This document shows positions 1-10,420 of a DNA stretch of 64,000 nucleotides, one piece after another; within the stretch, counting starts at the first letter, position 1, and every line of letters starts with the position of its first letter. The stretch is from Ceriagrion tenellum. Taxonomy: Eukaryota; Arthropoda; Insecta; Odonata; Coenagrionidae. The stretch lies in assembly GCA_963169105.1 (NCBI GenBank), contig OY720638.1:7178749-7242748 (forward strand), in the 5' to 3' direction. The notes beneath the pieces are model-generated. The model saw only the letters and a program-made list of their open reading frames with translations. It ran no database searches and had not been told where the DNA came from. The position numbers and the translations under genes are program-made.

Positions 1-2
1 AG

Positions 3-457
3 TTTTCACATCATTTATGGTACCTGTCGCCTAAACTCGTTTGCCTTTCATTATTTGATGACGATGTGACATGTGAACACAAAAAGGAGATTGTTGCTCC
101 TACGCGCAACAGGAAATGTCCCAGTGATGCTCCCATTCGCGCTGACGTGACACTTAATAATAATATTGTGGACGCCTTAATAACTTAGCATCCAAAGAGT
201 CTTTTAAATTTTTCAAAGCCATTAAAATCTCTACTAGCTTCCTGGCAAAAAACCCCTCTCAATGGAAACAGAACCCATATTTATTAAGAGGCCAGGAAGT
301 TGTCACACACTTTAAAGTTGTCAATGACTGTGCAGAACGTGCTGTTCAATTAGTGACCCGGTTTCTGAAGGGAAATAAATTAACACATGATGAGTAACAG
401 AGACAATTGCTTATGTTAGCTGTGGCAGAGGATAGAAAGCGTTATAAACTTAATTAG
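3..457 (+). pseudogene. degraded fragment of a multicopy arthropod gene of unknown function
   Basis: Two overlapping frames read as one broken protein. Frame 3 runs from the window edge to a stop at 186-188 and includes HHLWYLSPKLVCLSLFDDD. A second frame from 188 includes KFFKAIKISTSFLAKNPSQW and then VVNDCAERAVQLVTRFLKG, has an in-frame stop at 395-397 and ends at 455-457. The order of motifs (HLWYLS, then KFF, then the AERAV motif, then a run ending near DRKR) resembles a protein that occurs in many copies in arthropod genomes and is annotated only as uncharacterised. I infer a frameshifted, repeat-borne copy; the left end lies outside the window. The function of the family is not known to me. 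Confidence 0.45.
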
Positions 458-495
458 TGTGTCCTCAGAAATAACCATAATTATTCTTTCTGTTA

Positions 496-534
496 AAAAA
501 ATAAAATTTTCAAAAATTGAAAATTTTTATTTTT
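496..534. repeat. AT-rich imperfect hairpin
   Basis: AAAAATAAAATTTTCAA is followed after three bases by its near reverse complement TTGAAAATTTTTATTTTT, with one extra T. It could be a relic of a small palindromic element or chance in AT-rich DNA. The stretch from 535 to 823 has no recognised gene; 607-770 is GC-rich with no identifiable coding content. Confidence 0.4.
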
Positions 535-823
535 TTTGTTGTAACCTAACGTAACTTGACCTCTCCGACAAATTCGAGTCCATAAATTTTTTTGTCAGAC
601 CAATACTTAGCCGCGTACGGGCCTCCAGGTGGGCCGCTGCTGCCCGCATTTTCGGTCTGGGGGGTTGCTTACTTCGGGAGCCTTGCGGTACCCCTTCCGG
701 TGGCCGGATCGGGTCGCGCGAGGTGTCAAAAAGCTTGTATTGGAAAGTAGCACGCGATGAGAAAATCTCCCCTTAACTTTTTTGACCTCCAAAAGTTTGA
801 CGTCCCGGGTTTTTTGAGCCCCT

Positions 824-983
824 CTAGGGTGGGGTGCATAATTAAAATGCCTTTAATTTCCTCCCTCCGAACTTACTTTTATCAACACGTTCGTTTTACC
901 GTCTCTTCTGGACTGTTTGTTTATTTTTTTATTCATCCCATTGTTAGTCTCCGTTGTCTGGCTCTAGGGCCATGACCGTTACA
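824..983 (-). repeat. Gypsy-A 3' LTR
   Basis: About 160 bp align with 7768-7930: both contain the same runs around AATTAAAATGCCTTTAATTT, TTATCAACAC and TTGTTAGTCTCCGTTGTCTG. Read on the minus strand the copy starts TGTAACGG and is preceded by a purine-rich tract, as expected for a 3' LTR. The far end (about 807-830) has diverged from the partner copy, so the exact outer boundary is unsure. Confidence 0.8.
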
Positions 984-2090
984 CTGCCCCCCCTTTAGGC
1001 GCGATCCGACCCGGAGCGCGAGTGGATCTTCATTTTCACCTGCGAAGGGTGCCAGTCGATTGAAGTGTACGACCCGTGGCTTCCCGTCCGTTGTTCTCCG
1101 TATTCTGTACACGACATCGTTGATCCTCTTCAACACCTCGTATGGTCCTTCCCAGGGGCGTTGCAGCTTCGGAGACGAGCCGCGTCGATGTTGTGGATTG
1201 TACAGCCAAACACGATCTCCAGCCTGGTAACCTCCGTCTTCGCCCTTGATGTCGTGTTGGTCCTTCATCCTGTCGCTGGCGATTTTAGTATGCGCTCGCA
1301 CGTGGTCATGAATATTGTTTAATCGCCTCTTCAGGTCGCTCATATAATGTTCTCCGGCTACCACTTCTTCAGTTTTGCGTCCGAACTTTAGGTCGCAGGG
1401 CAACCGGAGTTCGCGACCAAAGAGGATGATGGCAGGTGTTTGTCCCGTCGTCTCGTGAACGGATGACCGATATGCCATTAGGAAGAGATGGTTGTACTGA
1501 TCCCAGTCTCGTTGGTGATGAGATACAATCTTCGATAGGTACTTTCCTATTGTCCTGTTCATTCGTTCCACCATCCCGTCAGACTGCGGATGTAAGGCAG
1601 TCATTCTCGTGTTCTTTATCCCAAGTAATTGGCATACCCCTTAGAATATGGAGGATTCAAAGTTGCGTCCCTGATCGGAGTGTAACTCTAGTGGCACTCC
1701 AAATCGGCTAATCCACTCTCTGACAATAACTTCGGAGACGCCGATGGCTTCCTGGTTCGGCAAGGCGTACGCTTCGGTCCACTTGCTAAAATAATCCATG
1801 ACCACCAGGATGTATCTGTTTCCGTTATCCGATGTTGGGAACGGACCGGCGATGTCGATGGCAATTCTTTCGAAAGGACTTCCTACGTTACACTGTCTCA
1901 TGAGCGCCCTTCCTTTTCGGTGTGGCCCATTGCTAGTTACGCAAATTTGACATCATCTGCACCAATCCTTCACATCTTCCTTGCAGTTCACCCAGTAAAA
2001 TCGTTCGCGCACTTTCCCTAGGGTCTTCGTCACTCCAAGATGCCCTCCAGATGCGTCATAATGGAGCTGCTCCGTAATTTCAGGTACCCT
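933..2090 (-). pseudogene. Gypsy-A integrase (broken)
   Basis: Reads from about 2090 down to 933. An N-terminal HHCC-type zinc-binding region (HYDASGGHLG, then CQIC near 1940) precedes the catalytic core. Catalytic residues are visible as D in AIDIAGPFP, D in LHSDQGRNF and E in DGMVERMNRT. The C-terminal GPY/F module is seen as KLQRPWEGPYEVLKRI followed by HFNRLAPF. Stops near 1950 and between 1641 and 1604 split it into three pieces, and the last frame runs into the LTR. It would insert the cDNA copy into the chromosome. Confidence 0.88.
984..996 (-). promoter_or_regulatory. polypurine tract of Gypsy-A
   Basis: On the minus strand the sequence reads AAAGGGGGGGCAG directly before the TGTAACGG start of the 3' LTR. 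This is the expected place and composition of the plus-strand primer used in reverse transcription. Confidence 0.75.
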
Positions 2091-3885
2091 TTTTCTATGT
2101 ACCAATACCTGCAACTTCCTCTGAGAGCCATCTTCATATTCTACGACCCTGTGGAGAAGACCTTGCCCAACAATGGAATTCCATTGTGCCCAGTACGATT
2201 TTACTGCTGGTGCTAAATGGGCTATCTCGTGCCACGCTGGTTTCCGGCCTGCCGTCTTCCATTCCCAATCATGCTTCAGTATTGGGTCCCCCATCTGGTC
2301 TTGTAGGATTTCTTGGCCTTGCCATCGATTGTCATTAACGGTGGTACGTAAGGCAGAAGATGATTTGTCTTCGAAACGACTACAGTGCTTGCAATCTTCT
2401 GGGCAGGGTCTTCTTGAGAGGGCATCGGCATTTCGATGGCTAGTACCTCTTCGGTGTTCTATCTTGAAATTGAATTCTTGAAGCCTCTCGATCCATCTAG
2501 CAATCTGCCCCTCCGGGTTCTTGAAATTCAAAAGGCATCTCAGGGCCGCGTGGTCTGTACTCAAGAGAAACGCTCGCCCGTAGAGGTATTTATAGAAATG
2601 CTCGACGGATTTCACCACTGCGAGGAGTTCTCTTCTCGTGACGCAATAGTTGCGTTCAGGCTTCGAGAGGGCTTTGTTGAAGTAGCCGATTACCTTCTCT
2701 TGTCCGTCTTGGACTTGCGAAAGTACCCCACCAATTCCAACGTTGCTTGCAACAGTGTCCAGTAAAAATTTTCCAGTTGGAAAAGGGTAGCTCAGTATCG
2801 AGGAGCTCATAACCGCGCTTTTAAGATCTTCGAAAGCGCGCTGGCAGTGGTGATCATATTTGAACATCCGTCCCTCCTCGGTCAGTCTCGTCAGAGGCTT
2901 AGCGACATCTGAGAATCCTGGTACAAACCGCCGGTAATAAGTGCACAAGCCCAAAAAACACCGTAGTTCATGCTTGTCCTTCGGTACTGGCCATTCCATC
3001 ACAGCCCTGACTTTCTTCGGATCAACCTCGACTCCTTTTGCGGAGACTACATGACCGAGGAAATTCACCTTTCGTTGGAAGAAGTGGCATTTCTTCGGGC
3101 TCAACTTCAAGTTAGCGTTCCTCAGTCTCAGAAAGACCTCCTCTAGATTCTCAAGTGGTCTTCCAACGTACTACCGACCACTATTATGTCATCCAGGTAG
3201 ACCAGGCAAGTCTTCCACGACAATCCTCGGAGCACGGTATCCATTAACCTCTCAAACGTGGCAGGGTCATTGCAGAGCCCGAAAGGCATCATGGTAAACT
3301 GCCACAATCCTGTACCGATCGTGCACGCAGTCTTCTCACGGTTACTGGGCTCTAATTCGACTTGCCAGTACCCACTTTTCAGATCGAGCGTCGAGAAGAT
3401 CTTCGATCCCGCCAGCATGTGCAGTGTGTCATCTATCCTGGGCAGTGAATAACTGTCCTTTTTCGTAACGTTATTTAGCTGACGATAATCGATACAGAAC
3501 CGCGTGGATCCGTCTCTCTTCTTCACCAGCACTACAGGTAAAGCCCACTACTCGACGGCTCGATCACTCCCGATGTCCTCATGGCGTCGACAATTTTGTC
3601 TGCTTCTTGTCTTTTCGCCAGGGGTAGTCTTCTGGCGGCTTGTCGTATCGGCGTGGCGCCACCGGTATTAATTACATGACGGACGACGTTAGTCCTGCCT
3701 TTAATTCTGTCCTCACACTAGAAGACGTCATGGTACCGGCGTATCAAAACCTTGATCTTGTCCTTCTGGATCGGACCGAAACCTTCCACAGCGGCTGCGA
3801 ATAAACCAGTCAATTGCTCCGGTATCTTTCCTTGTGGAATACGTTCAAGGCTCCCCTGTTGGACTACTGATGACACTGAGAGACA
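2091..3885 (-). pseudogene. Gypsy-A reverse transcriptase and RNase H (broken)
   Basis: Fragments at 3143-3532 and 1953-3110 hold the RT palm: FCIDYRQLN, FSTLDLKSGYWQ, the FGLCNDPATFERLM region and the catalytic box YLDDII. The thumb follows (KCHFFQRKVNFLGHVVS), then RNase H with YCVTRRELLAVV, TDHAALRCLL and NADALSR. The first RNase H carboxylate region reads LDTVASNVG, where TDAS is usual, so a catalytic aspartate is lost. The upstream 3540-3885 stretch still reads as RT N-terminus (RRLPLAKRQEADKI) but with stops and frame changes. Confidence 0.9.
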
Positions 3886-4662
3886 TCATCCAACCTCGGT
3901 CCTTTTTTGGAGTTTCACCGGGTAATCGTTAATGTTCATCACCCGCACGGGCAGTGTCCGATTGGCTCGTACTAACTCCTTGGCAACTAGGACTCCTCGC
4001 CCAAGGAGTTTATCGTGGTTTCTTGGTGCCAACATTAAGACTTTCCCTTCCGAAACATCGCAAGCTGGACTGGCCTCTATCAGTGTCTCGCTTCGTTTCG
4101 GGAGAACATCGTCGGAAACGACGATTCGCACAACCATGTTTTCTTTCGGATGGAGGACCACCTCTTCATCATTGAACTTCAAGATGCCAAGTTCCAGGCC
4201 CAACTTGAACCCATATCGTTCCATAATGTCGAGGCCGAAGATAACTTCGTCTTCGATGTCCGCTACCAGCAGATGATGTTTGATGGTATCGTTCCCGATG
4301 GAGAGGTGCGCGGTCATCTCCCCAACGATTTCCATCGTGTCACCCGTAGCCGTACGAAGCTTCCAACGTGACGGCCAAAGACGGCTAGGATGCATGACTA
4401 AATCCGGTGTAATAATTGTTTTCGATTCTCCGTTGTCCACGAGCAAATCGCACGATTTCCCATTGACCAACCCATCGATATAGATGCTCTCAGTCGGTGC
4501 CGTATGGATGTCAAAAAAGACTTCCTTAAACAGGGCAGGTGCGTCGCAATTCGATGGTCGCCCCTTGTCATCAACCCGGTTTAGTTTTCCGGTTGCTTTT
4601 CTTCCGGCGCCGGGTGATTGCACCGGCTTCTTACATGGCCCAACTTTCCACAGCTCAAGCAA
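3886..4662 (-). pseudogene. Gypsy-A aspartic protease region
   Basis: A 258-codon open frame. Retroviral-type protease features are seen at LLVDNGESKTII and the C-terminal strand VIFGLDIMERYGF. The active-site triplet is DNG where DTG or DSG is expected, so the protein would probably be inactive. The frame continues into the linker before RT (PVKLQKRTEVG). The upstream zinc knuckle is in another frame. Confidence 0.8.
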
Positions 4663-5366
4663 CGCACCTGACTTTTGCTCCTCTGAGCCACATCCAGTAC
4701 CCGCTTCACGATGGCTTCAAGGGGTTCTTCGTTGCAGCTCGGTTGTTAAGGCTGAAGTTCGTGCACACGCACATACTTCCGAGAAGCTAGTTTGGCCGCT
4801 ACCAACTCTAGTGCGTGCGTCAAGGCGTCCACTATCGTCTGGTGCCGGGCCAGCCGTAGGATTTGGTGGGCTTTAATGTTCGCCAAACCATCGATAAACG
4901 ACCGTACAGCAAGGCGTTCCAGCAAATCGACTGAAGTAGTCGGATTTGCTAGTCGGACGAGCCGGGCGATGTCCACCTCGAATTCTCGAAGACTCTCGTT
5001 AGGCTTCTGCGTACGGGTCTTGATTTCGGTACGGTATACCTGTTCGAGGCGAGCGTATCCAAGCCGCATCTCGAGCCGCTTCACAATTTGTTGGTAGTCC
5101 TCCTGTTCTTCAAGCGGCATTAACTGAAGGATGTCTACTGCGACACAGCGTAGGGACACAATCAGCAGTCTGCAGTCGCAGCAGTTCGGAAGTCTGGTCG
5201 GATGACGTCCATCTGTTGGCCCTCGCCGCTGCCTCGAACGAACGATTGTAGTTCGCCCAGGACGTTTATCCATCAAACGTGGGTGTCGTAACCCGCACCT
5301 TGCCGGCGTGTCCGCCGACAATCTCAATCTTCTGATCGGCCGCCGGAATCTGCTGAGCGGAAAGCT
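4663..5366 (-). pseudogene. Gypsy-A gag core and zinc knuckle (broken)
   Basis: The capsid-like region of retrotransposon gag proteins is seen in LEQVYRTEIKTRTQKPNES, then LREFEVDIARLVRLA and SFIDGLANIKAHQILRLAR. Further left, about 4625-4665, a zinc knuckle CLSCGKLGHVRSRC (CX2CX4HX4C) appears after a stop codon near 4746. The start of the core (VRVTTPTFDG near 5285) is in a different frame. Gag would form the cytoplasmic particle that packages element RNA. Confidence 0.82.
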
Positions 5367-5945
5367 TAAGGGGGGTTCACATGCACGCGTTCTACGCGAA
5401 ACTAAGCGTAGCCTCTCGCGCGCAGCCAATCAGGTGCTTCGCCTCTAACGCGTGGATTCGCGCGAGCGAAGTTGAGTTTTGCTCAACTTTCTACGCGCGC
5501 GACGCGCCAGACGCGTGAAACAAATGGCGGACATGTGGAGTCGTTAGTATTTACTTTGACGATTTAATTGGATATATTAGCCTGCACACAAGATATGTAC
5601 ATTTCTGTGTATCATCGCTACAGTGCTTGATACGAGCCAGTTGTATTGCGGGGACATTAAGAACTTAATGGACTAATTTCGTTGCATAAACATCCCAGGC
5701 GACTTTGGTACACCTTCCAAATATTCATCATTATTTACGATTCCCGGGCCATATCCATGCCCAGATCATGAAGTTGTGTCGGAAATGAGCTATTTATAAT
5801 TGTCTTTAATGCACATCTTACCTTCAAGGAATGTTTACTGAGCAATATGCGTCAAAAACTCTTCAAGACGGTGACATACAATATGCGGCCATACTCAGAG
5901 TACAATATGTAATATAATGTTTTCCTCATTCAAAGTAATGCAGAG

Positions 5946-6050
5946 GTTGGCCCGGTGGTTAGCGCGCTCGCCTACGGCATCCAAGTTCGCGGGTTCAATT
6001 CCAAGCTCGGTTATAATTTTTTCCTGACCCTACTGTAACGTTATTTATAA
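5946..6050 (+). repeat. tRNA-derived SINE-like sequence inside the Harbinger element
   Basis: An A-box-like GGTGGTTAGCGCGC and a B-box-like GGGTTCAATTCC are spaced as in a tRNA, with CTACGG in the anticodon position, suggesting derivation from a tRNA-Arg(ACG)-type gene. The cloverleaf is imperfect and is followed by a T-rich tail, so this is a SINE head rather than a working tRNA gene. The 3' limit is uncertain. Confidence 0.6.
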
Positions 6051-6222
6051 TGACATCTGAATATTTTTATTGAAGTTTTTGAGGAAAATTTTTCGACCTC
6101 AATTTTCGAATAAATTTCTAAATCGTCTTTCTGCCAGCGAGATAATTAGAGATTGGACAATGAGAGGTAAGTTCCAAACTGAGGGGAGGGATGGATCTCG
6201 ACGCTAGGTCAGAAAAATGACA

Positions 6223-7134
6223 TTAACGCGGTAGTAGCCAATCGCCTGCATTGTAATTTACATTTCTTAATTTTGAAAGAGATACGCAGTTCTCCACTTG
6301 TGCCCGTGAAATAGCTACAATGTAAGCCATACGTACTCGGAGTTCTAGTTTGTCATGTGGCCAGCACCAATTCATTATTTTAACAAAAACTGCACATACC
6401 TGCATAAAAATATGTTTGCCAACAATCGCCCCGATGCAATTTGGGAAATTCCAACTCTCCCAAAATTGTGAAGATATCCTCCTCCAGTTCCCCACGGAGG
6501 GAACAGGAAAGTCTTAATCCTTTAGAGCTATCCATATTGCCTCGGAAGTTTCATGTACGATCTTGCTCATGGTTGATTTACTAATTCTATACTGATAGCA
6601 TAGACTTGTAACGCTATCTCCGGGAGCTAAATACCTAAAATTCATTACAGATTCGGGCTGTATAAATTCAGGCATACTTCTGCTGCAATCGGAATTTTAT
6701 TTTTAAGCACAAGCCCCCATAAAAGTACAAGCAGATGACAGTAAAAAGAGGTATAATTACCTCCAAGTGGCACTGAAACGTTCACCAGGTGATATTAATT
6801 CTCTCGCCCATGATGACTTAACGATAGAAGGACCAACAAGTTTTGATAAACTGTCAAACATCTCAACTGACATCCTACAGTAACTAAAAAACAGATCTGT
6901 GTCTGGAAGTCTCATTTCTTGTAGAAGATGGTGGAAATCGCCTTGGTTTCTCCTTTCTTGGAAAATTGGACGGATCCACCACCTTCTGCGGGCAAACCGT
7001 CTTCTCCGTGAGAAGAGGGCTAATATAGCATTGAACCGCCAACGCATCTGAATTGGATCAAGAGGCAGTTTAACATCCATTCTATTATCGAAACAAGCGG
7101 TCTCACTTCGTAAAACATTAGCTTCTACCAGCAA
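6223..7134 (-). pseudogene. Harbinger nuclease (HARBI1-like transposase), broken
   Basis: The N-terminal exon-like part (6757-7134) has RRRRFARRRWWIRPIFQERR, LLQEMRLPDTDLFFSYCRMS and ISPGERFSATWR. It meets a plausible donor (GAG|GTAATT) at about 6757 and an acceptor (TTGCAG) before a segment with RYLAPGDSVTSLCYQYRIS. The catalytic block reads NFPNCIGAIVGKHIFMQ near 6400-6430; families normally have GAIDGKH, so the first catalytic aspartate is changed to valine. A second donor-like GTATGT follows. The downstream catalytic half is not recognisable. It would have been a nuclear DDE transposase. Confidence 0.82.
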
Positions 7135-7332
7135 TGATGTACATGGAGTTCAACGGTACGCACGCAGATCTTCTATTTTTCACATCTTCCGCTATCCGCC
7201 GCTACGTGTCGCCATGTGCAGTTGACGCGTAGCACGAGGTCGACAACGCTTGCATGTGAACCCTTTCGCACAGTTTCGCACGAAACTGCGCGCACGCGCC
7301 GCGTGAAACGCTTGAATGTGAACGGGCCTTTA

Positions 7333-7710
7333 TCGTCCATTATCTGGAGGATCTCCGCCTTTTTGGCTTCCAGCTTTTCCTCGAAGATTCTAAAATTTTC
7401 GGCGAGTTCTTCTCTCAACAACCGGGAATTCACGGTGAATTCTTCTTTCCACAACCGGGAATTCTCGGCGAATTTTTTCTTGTACGATCATCGAAAAATT
7501 ACTGGCTGCGGTTTCGAAGAGAAATGTTTCAGGATCTTTGCCGGCCCCTTCCATGGCTTTCCGCAAGCGTAACTGAAGAAAATCAAAGGAAAAAAGAAGA
7601 AAAAATGACCTTCGTCCCGGTAGTGTCTTCATCCCGTTCTTCCAGCTCCCTCTTCAACTCATCCACTTTCAAGTCACGCAACTTCTTTGCACTTATATCC
7701 GCGCTTTAAT
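7333..7710 (-). pseudogene. Gypsy-A gag N-terminus (broken)
   Basis: Just inside the primer site the minus strand reads KKLRDLKVDELKRELEER, similar to a SAP-type DNA-binding start found in some gypsy gags. It is followed, in shifted frames, by LRKAMEGAGKDPETFLFE and a coiled-coil-like stretch RLLREELAENFRIFEEKLEA up to the Harbinger insertion. Short internal repeats around GGGAATTC at 7425-7475 give repeated REFPVVERR. The reading frame shifts at least twice. Confidence 0.65.
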
Positions 7711-7747
7711 CGAGCACGAATGTTCACTGACGGATTTTTTATAACAA

Positions 7748-7765
7748 ATCCCACTTCTGACGCCA
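7748..7765 (-). promoter_or_regulatory. Gypsy-A primer binding site
   Basis: Minus-strand TGGCGTCAGAAGTGGGAT lies two bases downstream of the 5' LTR end (CTACA|AT). Its position and TGG start fit a tRNA primer site; the pattern is close to those assigned to tRNA-Leu in other gypsy elements, which I infer from memory. Confidence 0.7.
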
Positions 7766-7767
7766 AT

Positions 7768-7930
7768 TGTAGCGAATGGGTGGGGTGCGTAATTAAAATG
7801 CCTTTAATTTCCTCTCACCAAACTTACTTTTATCAACACTTTCGTTTTACCGTATCTTCTGGACTGTTTATTATTTTTATTTATTCCATTGTTAGTCTCC
7901 GTTGTCTGACTATAGGGCCATGTCCGTTAC
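7768..7930 (-). repeat. Gypsy-A 5' LTR
   Basis: Partner of the copy at 824-983. On the plus strand it runs from TGTAGCGAATGGG to CCATGTCCGTTAC and abuts the primer site at its left side. It is short (about 163 bp) and differs from the partner at many positions, indicating an old insertion. Confidence 0.78.
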
Positions 7931-8114
7931 CTTTATAATAATAAAGGGGTACGGAAGCGGATCACCAGCCTCCTCGTGGCGTACCTGGTAACGGCTCTGC
8001 CGGCCAATGGTGGACGTCTGCATGTGGGGCTAACCACCTCTAATACAGTGAAACTAGTTCCGTAAAAGTCAACAATAAGTGCCACCCACAACTGGTCCCT
8101 CTCGGATGGGGTTC

Positions 8115-8871
8115 CTAGAGGAGTTGGGTGTAGCAACAATAATAACACCAACAAGAAGGGAGCTCGTATGGAATGGACGGTATCCCTAAGGGGCGACCTC
8201 CTCGCATGCTATGCTGCCAGCGAGCCCAATCGCAGGGTGTATATGACAAGGATGAACTCTTTGTGGTGCGAGATGCATCCTGAATAAAACCACCTGTCGC
8301 AGCAGAATCTGCGCGACTATGCCAACCACCTGCGTAAAAGGGAAACTCCCCAACAACCGCGTGTTCATAGAAATGCACCACCGTCCCGACCACCCTCTCC
8401 GACACACGCAGTCTCTCCATCGGCTGTTTTGACAGCCACTGCACCGTTGGTACCGCCGACAAGAAGACAGGAAATAGATCAGGCCGACTCTGAACTCCGA
8501 ATGCGGTTGTTAAATGAAATCACCTATGATGTAGGACAAGCCAGGCAGAGAGAATATCCATCGTAAGTTCTCTATGCGGAGTAACGTTTTGACCAGGTTG
8601 AATGGCTTACTCGACAACAGCCTTACGGAGACTTCTTGACGGTCAACTGCGTGGTCTACGCTGCTGCCAAAATTATGGCTCACTCCCAAAAGTCCACCTC
8701 TTGGGAGGAAAAACCGACAAAACGGCTGAAAAAATTGGAGGCCAAGATCACGCTGGCGAGACGGCAGGTTTCGAGAATTCAGCGTGTGATGGAATAAATC
8801 ACATCTGGGTGGGCTTTCACACCCAAAGTCCGGCGCATAGCACGCAGCCTCAGAGTTCACCATCACACACT
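8115..8871 (+). pseudogene. Dong-like LINE ORF, N-terminal part (copy 1)
   Basis: From 8169 the frame reads MEWTVSLRGDLLACYAASEP and SLWCEMHPE, a short helical, Myb/SANT-like opening shared by LINE proteins of this type, and is then stopped by TAA at 8285-8287. After the stop, the same frame continues QQNLRDYANHLRKRE and a proline-rich linker; later pieces (ITLARRQVSRIQRVME) are in shifted frames. The stop is also present in copy 2. The frame is cut by the Gypsy-B LTR at 8872. Confidence 0.7.
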
Positions 8872-9138
8872 TGTGCCGAATCGGGGTTGACCGATTCGAC
8901 ACGTTCGAAGAACACGCCGGAGCTGAAGGCCAGGTTTGGCGCGGTAACAAGAGGAAGCGCGGACAGCAGTTCGACGTCCGGGGATTGTAGCGTACCCACC
9001 AAGGCGAAAGGGGGCAGAAAGTGACGAGGCTCGAAGGGAGAATGATCTCCTTCAACCTGTTTTACATTTGGTTGAAATTATAAGTTTGTTTTCTGAAAGA
9101 AACCTTGGTGCTTCTTACTTTCCGGTCCTCACGTCACA
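8872..9138 (+). repeat. Gypsy-B 5' LTR
   Basis: Starts TGTGCCGAATCGGGG and ends TCCTCACGTCACA, followed after three bases by a TGG-type primer site. Shared blocks with the 3' LTR include GGCCAGGTT and GGGGGCAGAAAGTGACGAGG. Confidence 0.92.
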
Positions 9139-9141
9139 AAC

Positions 9142-9157
9142 TGGTAGCAGAGCGTGG
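9142..9157 (+). promoter_or_regulatory. Gypsy-B primer binding site
   Basis: TGGTAGCAGAGCGTGG lies three bases after the end of the 5' LTR, the correct position for a tRNA primer site. I do not assign the tRNA species. Confidence 0.65.
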
Positions 9158-9402
9158 TTCGGGAGACGGTTCGCCCAGGTCATCATCGTTTGTGGTGAGT
9201 TGAGTAGTTCCTCTGAGTTAAGGATCAGTTTAGCTGTTGTGTCGGGTCCCTCGTTCACCTTACCTATGGTCCAAACTTATATCCCTTAATAGCCCTGGTG
9301 GACCTCAGTGGCGCGAAGAGCACCCTTCCTCTCTTCCTTTGTTGATAGTTTAGGAAAGGTTTGTTGGTAATTACTCAGAACTTACCGGCTGGTACGGCCT
9401 AG

Positions 9403-10420
9403 GTGAACGAATTGTCGAAAGAGGAAGCCGTTAAATGGACATGCGATCTAGGCCTTGAGGGCGAGGGTACCTTAGATGAATTAAGAAAGAAACTCAGGAA
9501 TCACGTGAGAAAGATGCACGAAGAGGAGGGGTCACTCGCAAATTCAGGATCGGCCATAGAGAGACAGAGAGGGGAGGAGTGGGAGTCTAGGATGCGGAGA
9601 AGAGAAGTGATAGGGAAAGAGATTGCCAGGTGGGGAGTAAGATTCGATGGAGGAACATACAATAGCGTTGATTGGTTTATTGAAAAGGCAGATTTTTTCC
9701 GAGAGACAAGAGGGTTAGAGAAAAATGAATTGTGAGAACTAGTGCCCGAAATGCTGGGAAATGCAGCTTTAAAGTGATTTTTGGCTAATAAAACAGAGTT
9801 TTCGTGTTGGGATGAATTTGTGAGAGAGATTCGACAATGTTTCCTCCCAGCCGGCTACGCGACGCGGTCAAAGACAGAAATTCTCGAGAGAACACAAGGA
9901 GAGGGCGAGCTAATGGCCGATTATAGTACGGTAACGCGAACCGTGAACAGGCGGCTCGAAGAGCCGTATGGTGAAGTTGACTTACTAAGACTGGTTTGCG
10001 TTAACTCGCACCCATTTTGTCTTACGAAATTACCCGACGAAGCAATTTCTAATTTCTCAGAATTGTTGCGTCTGGGGCGGTTAGTGGAGGCCAAGGTTGA
10101 AAACTGCAAAAATTACCGACCGCCCCCGGGTCCGGCGAAAATGGCAGATCTGGAATTTGGGTACAGGGGTTTGTGCGAAAATGAGGAAAGTAATGCACGA
10201 AATTGCGGCCGCGGCAGTCAACCGGAGGTAGCCAGAGGGTTTAAAGGATCACGTTGCTTCAACTGCCATGGGCATGGTCACTGGAGTAGGGAATGTCGGA
10301 CACCACGGAATTATTTAAACTCATGGAGGGCGGAACCCGGGAGTGTAGCCCAACTTTCGTCCAACAAAACTCTCAAACGTAGAAAACGACTGCCTAATAA
10401 AGGAAGGATTCCGGCCAGGT
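9403..10420 (+). pseudogene. Gypsy-B gag (stops at 9733-9735 and 9776)
   Basis: An acidic N-terminal helical part (9403-9735) ends at a stop. A second open piece from 9781 reads through the capsid-like region (FVREIRQCFLPAGYATRSKT) into a zinc knuckle CFNCHGHGHWSREC (CX2CX4HX4C) near 10256-10297. The gag would assemble the element particle and bind its RNA. Stops between the two pieces make it a pseudogene. Confidence 0.82.

Larger units (their letters stand above)
5369..7329 (-). mobile_element. PIF/Harbinger DNA transposon inserted in Gypsy-A gag
   Basis: Both ends carry matching inverted sequences: AGGGGGGTTCACATGCACGC on the left, and AGGCCCGTTCACATTCAAGC as the reverse complement of the right. 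Each end is flanked by TTA (5366-5368 and 7330-7332), the 3 bp duplication typical of this superfamily. Gag of Gypsy-A continues on both sides. The interior encodes a decayed nuclease on the minus strand and hosts a tRNA-derived SINE near 5946. Stretches 5430-5940 and 6030-6220 contain no other recognisable coding sequence. Confidence 0.88.
824..7930 (-). mobile_element. Ty3/gypsy LTR retrotransposon Gypsy-A (decayed, minus strand)
   Basis: A Ty3/gypsy element in the order 5' LTR (right), primer binding site, gag, protease, RT, RNase H, integrase, polypurine tract, 3' LTR (left). Subtracting the Harbinger insertion at 5369-7329 leaves about 5.1 kb, the normal size. Gag and pol are broken by several frameshifts and stops, the protease motif reads DNG instead of DTG, and an RNase H aspartate is replaced (LDTVASN). 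It is inactive. No clear target duplication is visible at the outer edges; the right flank is a short TAA-rich run next to the Dong-like LINE. Confidence 0.9.

Noticed and set aside
607..792. 61-codon minus-strand ORF
   Set aside because: Basic, without motifs, in GC-rich DNA; no family recognised.
5946..6013. Functional tRNA-Arg gene
   Set aside because: Acceptor and anticodon stems do not pair properly; it fits a SINE head.
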